From assembly GCA_947572405.1 (NCBI GenBank), contig CANPBV010000008.1, positions 1-24,573 on the forward strand: a stretch of DNA of 24,573 nucleotides, in the 5' to 3' direction. This DNA comes from an uncultured Mycoplasmatota bacterium (GTDB lineage Bacteria; Bacillota_I; Bacilli_A; RF39; UBA660). Below are positions 14,143-20,285 of the stretch, one piece after another (position 1 is the first letter of the stretch; the number at the start of each line of letters is the position of its first letter). The notes under the pieces are model-generated. The model was not told where the DNA came from. It saw only the letters and a list, made by a program, of their open reading frames with translations, and ran no database searches. Position numbers and translations under genes: made by a program.

Positions 14143-14187
14143 CTTTTTTCTAGTTTTGTCGAATTAGTTTTAGAAAACATGGTGGTG

Positions 14188-14196
14188 TGCTATAGT
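14188..14196 (+). promoter_or_regulatory. extended -10 promoter of the STAS-like gene
   Basis: TGCTATAGT is an extended -10 (TGnTATAGT). The -35 region is weak (TTTTAG, 14168-14173). The start codon is 19 nt downstream of the box. Confidence 0.4.
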
Positions 14197-14215
14197 GTAA
14201 TTGGAGCTGATTATT

Positions 14216-14455
14216 ATGTTTAAAACAGATATTGAATTTAGTAAAAACACATTATATATTACTGTAAAGGGAATGGCAAATAGGAAAAACATAATAGAAT
14301 TAAAGCGTAAACTTTACTATATTTTAAACGAATATGGGGCAATGGATATCATGATCAATATTAAAGAAGTTGTTGCTTTAGATAAAGAGAGCTTTTATGA
14401 CATGTTAGATGATTATGATATCAAATATGGTGGAAATTTAAGTGTGGTGGAATAA
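14216..14455 (+). CDS. small STAS-like protein, 79 aa
   Basis: The ATG at 14216 has GGAG 9 nt upstream; a TTG at 14201 in frame is less likely. The pattern FSKNTLYITVKG, then AMDIMINIKEVVALDKESFYDMLDDYDI and GGNLSVVE, follows the STAS fold (SpoIIAA-like): a strand, a helix, a buried strand ending at the usual D/S-S site, a helix and a last strand. At 79 aa it is shorter than typical anti-sigma factor antagonists (about 110 aa), and the phosphorylatable DSSG-type serine is replaced by LDKES. The call rests on pattern only. It is monocistronic, ending at a terminator, next to sporulation genes. Confidence 0.5.
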   Translation: MFKTDIEFSKNTLYITVKGMANRKNIIELKRKLYYILNEYGAMDIMINIKEVVALDKESFYDMLDDYDIKYGGNLSVVE

Positions 14456-14479
14456 GAATCATAGTAAGATTCTTTTTTT
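14454..14479 (+). terminator. terminator after the STAS-like gene
   Basis: AAGAATC (14454-14460) pairs with GATTCTT (14468-14474) over a 7-nt loop, then T to 14479. Confidence 0.75.
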
Positions 14480-14487
14480 CATATACT
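14459..14487 (+). promoter_or_regulatory. candidate sigma-E promoter of yqfC-yqfD
   Basis: TCATAGT (14459-14465), 14 bp, CATATACT (14480-14487): 6/7 and 7/8 matches to the sigma-E consensus KMATATT-14-CATACAMT. The B. subtilis yqfC-yqfD genes are sigma-E dependent (mother cell), so motif and gene function agree. It overlaps the preceding terminator. Confidence 0.55.
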
Positions 14488-14502
14488 GAGATAGGGTGAT
14501 GG

Positions 14503-14745
14503 GTGGTGAAGTTATTTAACGATTTTAGAAGTTTTATAGTAGAAGCAGAATTTTCAATTCATGTTTATCAAAATAAAGTAGGCATCGTAAATTATGAATC
14601 GATCGGACACTTCGATAGTAGACAAGTTCGGATTTATCATAAAAATGGGGAAGTCATTGTAAAGGGAAAAGAGTTGGTTGTATCAAAATTAATGCAAGAA
14701 GAAATCTTGATCTTGGGAAGTATTGAAGCAATAGAACTTAGGTGA
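14503..14745 (+). CDS. yqfC: sporulation protein YqfC (YabP family)
   Basis: The product is about 80 aa starting at GTG 14503 or GTG 14506 (ribosome binding site AGGGTGAT at 14493-14500 favours the second). The conserved YabP/YqfC block is present: SIHVYQNKVGIVNYESIGHF, VRIYHKNGEVIVKGKELVV and EEILILGSIEAIEL, which align with the end of B. subtilis YqfC (LLIKGEKFVI, EEILLEGKIDEV). yqfD follows 4 nt later, as in spore formers. Together they act in the mother cell during spore development; the molecular role is not established. A sigma-E-like promoter lies upstream. Confidence 0.88.
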   Translation: MVKLFNDFRSFIVEAEFSIHVYQNKVGIVNYESIGHFDSRQVRIYHKNGEVIVKGKELVVSKLMQEEILILGSIEAIELR

Positions 14746-14749
14746 TCAT

Positions 14750-15919
14750 ATGAAAGAATTATTGAAAAGTAAAGTAAGTCTAAAAATTACTGGAAGAAAT
14801 ATAGAGCGCTTTATTCATAGACTTTATAGCCATCATATTGAGATATTAAAATTGGAATATATAAATTATAAAACAGTGATTATTACAATTTATGCTGAAC
14901 ATTATAATAGTGTGATGGAACTAAAAACAATTTACGAAATTGACCAAGTAGGAACCTCTGGTATGATAGAAATTAAGAAAAAAGTGAAATTCAACCGATT
15001 TTTTTTAATTGGACTAGCTTTCGCATTACTTTTTTTATATGGATTATCCAATATTATGTATGATATTGAAATTGTTCATACCAATAAAGAACTACGTACC
15101 CTTTTATATAGAGAATTAGAGGAACATGGAATCAAAAAAGGCAGTATCAAAAAAAGATTTCGTGAATTAGAGAATATTAAAGAACAAATTGTAAACGAAA
15201 ACAGAGACAAAATAGAATGGTTAGAAATAGAAGCAGTAGGAACAAAATATGTAGTGCGGGTGGAAATGAGAAAATTAGAGTCACCAAAAGAAGAAATAGA
15301 AAATAGAAATGTAGTGGCCAGAAAAAGTGCCATTATAAGACGGGTAGAAGCGACCAAGGGCGAAATTGTTAGAAGTACGAATGATTATGTAAGCACAGGG
15401 GATATTATTATTAGTGGGAGTTTAAAACTAGGTGAGGAGCAAAAAGAAGTAGTTCCAGCGGAAGGAAAAGTATATGGGGAAGTTTGGTATAAAGTAACTG
15501 TTTCTTATCCCTTCGCGTATAGAGAAACTAAGGAAACGGGGAAAAAACAAACTGCTTATACAATTCAGTTTTTAAACAAGAAAATCCAGCTTTTTCCCTT
15601 TCATTACTACAAAACGAAAAAGGTAGAGGAAACCACACTTTTAAAACATAATTTTTTACCAATCGTTTTAGCAAAAGAAAAACAATTTGAAACAACTGAA
15701 ATTGATGAGCTAAATACGGAAGATGAAGCAATTGCTAAGGCAGAGGCTTTAGCACGTAAGAAAATGGAAAGTCAACTTTCTGACAATGAAGAAATAATTA
15801 GCGGAAAAAATTTGAAAGTTGAAGTAAAAGATAGTAGAATAGTATTAGAAATATTTTTTACCGTATTAGAAGATATTACAAGTTATCAAAACATAACAGA
15901 GGAAATAGAAAGCAAATAG
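14750..15919 (+). CDS. yqfD: sporulation protein YqfD
   Basis: The product is 389 aa, family length. The ATG follows AGGTGATCAT. A small N-terminal domain (1-80) precedes a transmembrane segment (about 84-104, FFLIGLAFALLFLYGLSNIM). The extracytoplasmic part holds the family's typical run, EIVHTNKELRTLLYRELEEHGIKKG, WLEIEAVGTKYVVRVEMRK, and VEATKGEIVRSTNDYVSTGDIIISG. The C-terminal half (HNFLPIVLAKEKQFETTEI, then AIAKAEALARKKMESQL) completes the YqfD pattern. It is encoded directly after yqfC. In B. subtilis both are sporulation-specific membrane/mother-cell proteins. Their presence suggests this organism forms endospores or recently did. Confidence 0.95.
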   Translation: MKELLKSKVSLKITGRNIERFIHRLYSHHIEILKLEYINYKTVIITIYAEHYNSVMELKTIYEIDQVGTSGMIEIKKKVKFNRFFLIGLAFALLFLYGLSNIMYDIEIVHTNKELRTLLYRELEEHGIKKGSIKKRFRELENIKEQIVNENRDKIEWLEIEAVGTKYVVRVEMRKLESPKEEIENRNVVARKSAIIRRVEATKGEIVRSTNDYVSTGDIIISGSLKLGEEQKEVVPAEGKVYGEVWYKVTVSYPFAYRETKETGKKQTAYTIQFLNKKIQLFPFHYYKTKKVEETTLLKHNFLPIVLAKEKQFETTEIDELNTEDEAIAKAEALARKKMESQLSDNEEIISGKNLKVEVKDSRIVLEIFFTVLEDITSYQNITEEIESK

Positions 15920-15936
15920 ACGGGATGGTGGTAAAT

Positions 15937-16542
15937 ATGTTTCGTTCTACTTTTTTAAGTATCTTTAGTGGAACTTGGCCTATGATTTTAATTTGTTCTG
16001 TAATTATTGTATCCATGCGAATCGTTTGGATTATCAAGGAAAAAAAAGAAATCGTTTTTTATAAAGAACTATTAGGTCTTTGTTTCATCATTTATGTGAT
16101 GTGCTTATTCTATGTTGTCACATTTCAGGATGTTAGTTGGTCCACATCTAACTTTGTTCCATTTAAAGAAATGTTTCGATATAAAATTGGATCCACATTA
16201 TTCTTTAAAAATGTATTGGGGAACATGATTATGTTTATGCCATATGGTTTTTTTGTTTCTTATTTTTTAAAACTAAAAAATCCCATTTCCATTTTTTTGC
16301 TTGCCATTTTAACCTCTTTTACGATTGAATTTACGCAACTTCAAATTGGACGGGTATTTGATGTAGATGATATTTTATTAAATATTATTGGCGCTCTTTT
16401 AGGGTTTTTAGTCTATTACTTCATTCATAAAATGAGAGAACATGTTCCGCCGATATTGAAAAAACAAGTAATTTATAATATACTAATAGTAATATTAATT
16501 GTGGGAGCAATTTTGTATTTATGTAATTGGGGAGTCATATAA
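15937..16542 (+). CDS. VanZ-like membrane protein
   Basis: The ATG at 15937 has GGTGG 6 nt upstream; an in-frame ATG at 15925 has a poorer site. The product is about 201 aa with about five hydrophobic segments. The VanZ family motifs are present: FKNVLGNMIMFMPYGFF, TIEFTQLQIGRVFDVDDILLNIIGALLGF. VanZ proteins are integral membrane proteins, in one case conferring low-level teicoplanin resistance; the biochemical role is unknown. It sits 17 nt after yqfD and abuts ybeY, where B. subtilis carries phoH and yqfF, so it is probably co-transcribed with both. Confidence 0.9.
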   Translation: MFRSTFLSIFSGTWPMILICSVIIVSMRIVWIIKEKKEIVFYKELLGLCFIIYVMCLFYVVTFQDVSWSTSNFVPFKEMFRYKIGSTLFFKNVLGNMIMFMPYGFFVSYFLKLKNPISIFLLAILTSFTIEFTQLQIGRVFDVDDILLNIIGALLGFLVYYFIHKMREHVPPILKKQVIYNILIVILIVGAILYLCNWGVI

Positions 16543-16992
16543 ATGAATGAAATTGGAGTATTTAATAAAACTGAGGAAATAGTAGATTTAAAAGCTTTAA
16601 AAGAACTTATGGAATATGTATTAGAAAAAGAGCAAGTAGAAACTGTTATTTTTAATTTAATTTTGGTTGATAATCAAACCATTCATAAGATAAATTTAGA
16701 GTATCGTGGAATTGATCGTCCAACCGATGTTATTTCATTCGCGCTAGAAGATGATAAAGTTTGTCCTAATATAGAAGGAATGCCTAGAATATTGGGCGAT
16801 ATTTATATTTCGTTGGAAAAAGCAAAAGAACAGGCTGAGCTTTATGAGCATTCGTTCAAACGAGAACTTTCTTTTTTAGCCGTCCATGGATTATTACACC
16901 TTCTTGGATATGATCATATGAAAAAAGAAGATGAGAAGGTCATGTTTGAACGTCAGGAGTTGATTTTAGATGGATTTGGAATCAAGAGATAA
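16543..16992 (+). CDS. ybeY: YbeY, rRNA maturation factor (metal-dependent endoribonuclease)
   Basis: The product is 149 aa. The zinc site HGLLHLLGYDH is intact (H115, H119, H125), and YRGIDRPTDVISFAL plus LGDIYISLEKA are family hallmarks. YbeY takes part in 16S rRNA 3' end maturation and ribosome quality control. GGGAG precedes the ATG, directly after the VanZ stop. The end overlaps dgkA by 23 nt. Confidence 0.97.
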   Translation: MNEIGVFNKTEEIVDLKALKELMEYVLEKEQVETVIFNLILVDNQTIHKINLEYRGIDRPTDVISFALEDDKVCPNIEGMPRILGDIYISLEKAKEQAELYEHSFKRELSFLAVHGLLHLLGYDHMKKEDEKVMFERQELILDGFGIKR

Positions 16993-17368
16993 AAAGAAAG
17001 CATTTGGATTCAAAAGGCTTTTTAACAGTTTCAAATATGCCATGGAAGGATTACGATATGCTTTCAAAAAAGAACAAAACATGATCATTCATGCCTTAGT
17101 GACTGTTTTGGTCATAGTGATGGGAATTCTATTACAAATTAGTTTAATGGAATGGCTGATTTGTTTTCTATTGATAGGGCTTGTAATAGGAACTGAATTA
17201 ATAAATACTTCTATAGAAGCGGTTGTTGATTTAACATGTCCCGAAAAAAATGCACTTGCTAAAATTGCCAAAGATACAGCAGCAGCGACAGTTATGGTAT
17301 TTGCGCTTACTGCCTTTGTAACAGGAGCAATAATCTTTTTGCCAAAAATATTAGAATTATTAAAATAG
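16970..17368 (+). CDS. dgkA: undecaprenol/diacylglycerol kinase (DgkA family)
   Basis: The product is 132 aa with three membrane helices. The N-terminal amphipathic block FKYAMEGLRYAFKKEQN and the active-site motif GTELINTSIEAVVDL are typical; the conserved glutamates coordinate ATP-Mg. Gram-positive members phosphorylate undecaprenol, replenishing the lipid carrier for cell-wall synthesis. The ATG at 16970 lies inside ybeY, with CAGGAG about 10 nt before it, so translation is coupled. Confidence 0.95.
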   Translation: MDLESRDKKKAFGFKRLFNSFKYAMEGLRYAFKKEQNMIIHALVTVLVIVMGILLQISLMEWLICFLLIGLVIGTELINTSIEAVVDLTCPEKNALAKIAKDTAAATVMVFALTAFVTGAIIFLPKILELLK

Positions 17369-17376
17369 GTGATGTT

Positions 17377-17766
17377 ATGAAAGAAAAATTAGAGCAATTA
17401 TTAAAAAACTCTTATAGTCCTTATTCTAAATTTAAAGTTGCTGCTATATTAGTAGCCAAAGATGAGAAAGAGTTCTTAGGAGTGAATGTAGAAAATGCTT
17501 CTTATGGAGCTGCAATATGTGCAGAAAGAAGTGCTTTTGTAAGTGCGATTAGTCATGGGTATAAACCACATGATTTTGAAGCTTTGTATATCATGGTAGA
17601 TAGTCCTAAAATTAGTACTTGTTGCTTTCTCTGCAGACAAGTAATTACAGAATTCATGGAAAAGAATAAGAAAGTAATTTGTATGAATAACAGTGGCGAA
17701 AAAAAAGAATTCTTAGTAGAAGAATTATGTCCTTACCCATTTGATGAAGAGGATCTAAAATTATGA
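17377..17766 (+). CDS. cdd: cytidine deaminase
   Basis: The product is 129 aa, as for homotetrameric Cdd. SPYSKFKVAAIL and VNVENASYGAAICAERSA give the catalytic C48-A49-E50. The second zinc motif, usually PCGxC, reads CCFLC (C83, C86), so the zinc cysteines are kept but the proline and glycine are replaced. It deaminates cytidine and deoxycytidine in pyrimidine salvage. AGGTGATGTT precedes the ATG. The stop overlaps the era start (ATGA). Confidence 0.95.
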   Translation: MKEKLEQLLKNSYSPYSKFKVAAILVAKDEKEFLGVNVENASYGAAICAERSAFVSAISHGYKPHDFEALYIMVDSPKISTCCFLCRQVITEFMEKNKKVICMNNSGEKKEFLVEELCPYPFDEEDLKL

Positions 17767-18650
17767 AAAGTGGATTTGTAAGTTTAATTGGAAGACCAAA
17801 TGTAGGAAAATCTACTTTACTAAATGAAATCGTGGGAACGAAAGTTGCTATTACATCTCCAAAACCTCAAACAACAAGAAATATCATACAAGGAATTTAC
17901 AATGATAATGAAACACAAATTGTATTTGTAGATACTCCAGGGATACATAAGCCAACACATAAATTAGAAAGCATTTTAAATGAGCAAGCTTATTATAGTA
18001 TCAATGATGTTGATGTAATATTATTTCTGATAGATGTCAGTGAAGAATTAGGACCAGGCGATAAATATATCATAGAGCGATTAAAAGAAGTACAGAAACC
18101 AGTATTATTAATATTAAATAAAATTGATAAAATACCAAAAGAGCAAATTTTAGAAAAAATCGTGGCTTATCAAAAACTATATGATTTTAAAGAATTTATT
18201 CCTGTATCAGCTCTAAAAAAAGATAACGTAAATGATATCATAGAGACATTAAAAAAATATTTGCCTGATCAAATACAATACTTTGATTCTGATACTGTTA
18301 CCAATCAGTCATTACCATTTTTAATTTCTGAAATGGTAAGAGAAAAAGTATTTTTATTGACAGAAGAGGAAGTGCCACATTCTGTTACTTGTGTTACAGA
18401 AGCAATAGAAAAGCAAAACCAAGCATTTCATATTCATGTAGCCATTATTGTCGATCGGGATTCTTTAAAGAGAATTATTATTGGAAAAAATGGCTCTATG
18501 ATTAAAGAAATTGGAGTCCAAGCTAGAATTGACATAGAAAAAATAATGAATAAGAAAATTTATTTGGAATTATTTGTAAAAACAATTCCAAAATGGAGAG
18601 ATAAAGAAAAATATTTAATAGAATTTGGATATTATGATTCTTTAAAGTAA
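17763..18650 (+). CDS. era: GTPase Era
   Basis: The product is 295 aa. G1 is GRPNVGKST (10-18), the switch block TSPKPQTTRN (31-40), G3 DTPG (57-60), G4 NKID (119-122), G5 VSALK (about 160). The C-terminal KH domain carries IIIGKNGSMIKEIGVQARIDIEK and ends with KYLIEFGYYDSLK. Era binds the 16S rRNA 3' end and assists 30S assembly, the same process as YbeY in this operon. The 4-nt overlap with cdd couples their translation. Confidence 0.98.
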   Translation: MKSGFVSLIGRPNVGKSTLLNEIVGTKVAITSPKPQTTRNIIQGIYNDNETQIVFVDTPGIHKPTHKLESILNEQAYYSINDVDVILFLIDVSEELGPGDKYIIERLKEVQKPVLLILNKIDKIPKEQILEKIVAYQKLYDFKEFIPVSALKKDNVNDIIETLKKYLPDQIQYFDSDTVTNQSLPFLISEMVREKVFLLTEEEVPHSVTCVTEAIEKQNQAFHIHVAIIVDRDSLKRIIIGKNGSMIKEIGVQARIDIEKIMNKKIYLELFVKTIPKWRDKEKYLIEFGYYDSLK

Positions 18651-18673
18651 TTTGTATAAAATAATTTATCTTG

Positions 18674-18697
18674 TCTCACTATAAAAATAAGGTGAGA
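18674..18697 (+). promoter_or_regulatory. hairpin enclosing the yqzL ribosome binding site
   Basis: TCTCAC (18674-18679) pairs with GTGAGA (18692-18697), whose strand contains the Shine-Dalgarno AAGGTGAG of the ATG at 18700. The 6-bp stem with a 12-nt AT loop could mask translation or mark a processing site. Confidence 0.35.
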
Positions 18698-18699
18698 TT

Positions 18700-18786
18700 A
18701 TGAAAAAAGAATTATTGTGGGAATTATTTAGAACAACAGGAAAAATAGAATATTATATGAAATGGAAAGAAGAGGAGAAAAAATAA
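18700..18786 (+). CDS. yqzL: YqzL-family small protein, 28 aa
   Basis: The ATG at 18700 follows AAGGTGAG. The peptide begins MKKELLWELFRTTGKIEYY, matching the YqzL pattern W-x-x-F-x-x-TG-x-IE-x-Y followed by KE. Its place between era and recO is the same as in B. subtilis. It lacks the longer acidic C-terminal tail of YqzL (47 aa), ending WKEEEKK. Function is not established; the family is confined to Bacillota. Confidence 0.8.
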   Translation: MKKELLWELFRTTGKIEYYMKWKEEEKK

Positions 18787-18787
18787 T

Positions 18788-19012
18788 ATGGAAGTAGTAG
18801 TTGGAGGAAAATACAAACATTTTAAAGGAACATTACACAAAGTAATTGCGATTGCCAAACATTCAGAAACTTTAGAGGATATGGTAATCTATATTCATGA
18901 AGACACAGGCGAAATATGGGCAAGACCATATGATATGTTTTTATCAAAAGTAGATCATGAAAAATATCCAGAAGTAGAACAAGAATATCGTTTTGAATAC
19001 ATCGGTGAATAA
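18788..19012 (+). CDS. DUF1653 protein, 74 aa
   Basis: The motif series GGKYKHFKGTLHKVIAIAKHSET, MVIYIHEDTGEIWARPYDMF defines DUF1653, a small beta-rich domain of unknown function. It begins 1 nt after the yqzL stop, with AGAGGAG upstream, and ends 2 nt before recO, so it is part of the era-recO operon. Confidence 0.9.
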   Translation: MEVVVGGKYKHFKGTLHKVIAIAKHSETLEDMVIYIHEDTGEIWARPYDMFLSKVDHEKYPEVEQEYRFEYIGE

Positions 19013-19014
19013 GA

Positions 19015-19755
19015 ATGATTGAAAAAGTAGAAGGCATCGTTTTGAATGTGAAAAGTTATGGAGAAACTAGTAAAATTGTGAATGTTTTAACGAAGGAACA
19101 TGGCATTATTGGTCTAATGGCAAAAGGCGCTAAAAATATGAAAAGTGACTTAAGAAGTGTCACAGATAAGCTAACTTATGGCTTTTTTCATATTTATTAT
19201 AAAGAAAATAAATTATCTAATTTAACAAGTGTCGATGTAATCAATCCATACCGAAATTTAAAAACTGATATTACAAAAATTAGTTATGCTAGTTTTTTAC
19301 TAGAATTAACAGAACAAGTTTATAAACAAAATAGCAATAATCGCATTTATGACTTATTAATAGAGGGACTGACTAAAATAAATGAAGGTTATGATCCTGT
19401 GATTATTACCAATATATTAGAACTCAAATATCTCTATTTTCTAGGAGTAATGCCAGTCATTGATGCTTGTAGTATTTGTGGAAGCAAAACTTCTATTGTA
19501 ACACTTTCTAGTTTAAAAGGCGGATATGTGTGTAGAAACTGTCATACCAATGAAAAAATAGTGAGTAGTAATACCATTAAATTAATTAGGATGTTCTATT
19601 ATGTAAATGTGCCTAAGATTACAAAATTGGAAGTCAAGAATCAAAGCAAACGAGAAATCAATGACTTTTTAGATGATTACTATAGTGAATATACAGGTCT
19701 TTATTTAAAAAGCAAAGAATTTTTAAAAAATGTTAGCAAAGCTACAATTAGTTAG
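19015..19755 (+). CDS. recO: DNA repair protein RecO
   Basis: The product is 246 aa. The N-terminal OB fold starts VEGIVLNVKSYGETSKIVNVLTKEHGIIGLMAKGAK, followed by the helical domain and a zinc knuckle, CSIC and CRNC (within about 151-175). RecO loads RecA through RecR and anneals single strands in gap repair. GGTGAATAAG at the end of the previous gene is its ribosome binding site. Location downstream of era is conserved among Bacillota. Confidence 0.95.
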   Translation: MIEKVEGIVLNVKSYGETSKIVNVLTKEHGIIGLMAKGAKNMKSDLRSVTDKLTYGFFHIYYKENKLSNLTSVDVINPYRNLKTDITKISYASFLLELTEQVYKQNSNNRIYDLLIEGLTKINEGYDPVIITNILELKYLYFLGVMPVIDACSICGSKTSIVTLSSLKGGYVCRNCHTNEKIVSSNTIKLIRMFYYVNVPKITKLEVKNQSKREINDFLDDYYSEYTGLYLKSKEFLKNVSKATIS

Positions 19756-19763
19756 GAGTTTAT

Positions 19764-20201
19764 ATGAAGGAATTTTTATATTTAACGTGTCCATTTACAA
19801 CCTTAGTTCTTTGCCAAATTATTAAATTTGTGACGGAATCATGGATGGCCAGAAAATTAAAATGGGGAAGGTTATTTAATGGAAGTGGCGGAATGCCAAG
19901 TAGTCATACATCATTTACCTTTTCTTTAACTACATTAATTGGATTAAACATTGGGTTTGAAACACCAATGTTTGCACTTGCTCTCGTATTTTCTGTTATT
20001 GTTGCTTATGATGCCATGGGACTTAGAAGAGAAAGTGGGAAACAAGCGACAGCGATCAATCAAATTTTTGACGAGGTTTTTAGCAAGGATTCGGATTCTG
20101 GAATGTTTCATTTAAAAGAACAAGTAGGACATAAGCCACTAGAAGTTTTTATGGGGGCATTACTTGGGATTAGTATGGCATTATTATTTTCTCATATTTG
20201 A
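19764..20201 (+). CDS. DUF212 / divergent PAP2-family membrane protein (YuiD-like)
   Basis: The product is 145 aa with four hydrophobic segments. Family motifs: NGSGGMPSSHTSFTFSLTTLIG, AYDAMGLRRESGKQATAINQI and QVGHKPLEVFMGALLG. The SxxHxxxxxS-like PAP2 residues and D/RR residues are in place, suggesting phosphatase or lipid-phosphate activity, though the function is unproven. GGAGTTTAT precedes the ATG, 8 nt after recO, and a terminator ends the operon. Confidence 0.92.
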   Translation: MKEFLYLTCPFTTLVLCQIIKFVTESWMARKLKWGRLFNGSGGMPSSHTSFTFSLTTLIGLNIGFETPMFALALVFSVIVAYDAMGLRRESGKQATAINQIFDEVFSKDSDSGMFHLKEQVGHKPLEVFMGALLGISMALLFSHI

Positions 20202-20221
20202 CATCGAAGGATGTTTTTTTC
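20201..20221 (+). terminator. terminator of the yqfC-to-DUF212 cluster
   Basis: ACATC (20201-20205) pairs with GATGT (20210-20214) over GAAG, followed by T to about 20221. Confidence 0.65.
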
Positions 20222-20259
20222 ATCTTTCTAATTGCTTTTTATTTTATACAATGTTACAC

Positions 20260-20265
20260 TATAAT
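20260..20265 (+). promoter_or_regulatory. -10 box of the 624-aa protein gene
   Basis: A perfect TATAAT (20260-20265) stands 20 nt before the ATG; the -35 region at 17 bp is weak (TTTTAT-like), so an activator or other upstream contact may be needed. Confidence 0.45.
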
Positions 20266-20285
20266 ATAGGAAAGTAGATGATAAA

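Noticed and set aside
17623..17637. Loss of the PCxxC motif in cytidine deaminase
   Set aside because: Both zinc cysteines and the CAE triad are kept; only the proline and glycine differ, so activity is probably retained.
20245..20252. TATACAAT as a sigma-E -10 before the 624-aa protein
   Set aside because: No -35 match 14 bp upstream; the nearby perfect TATAAT explains transcription better.
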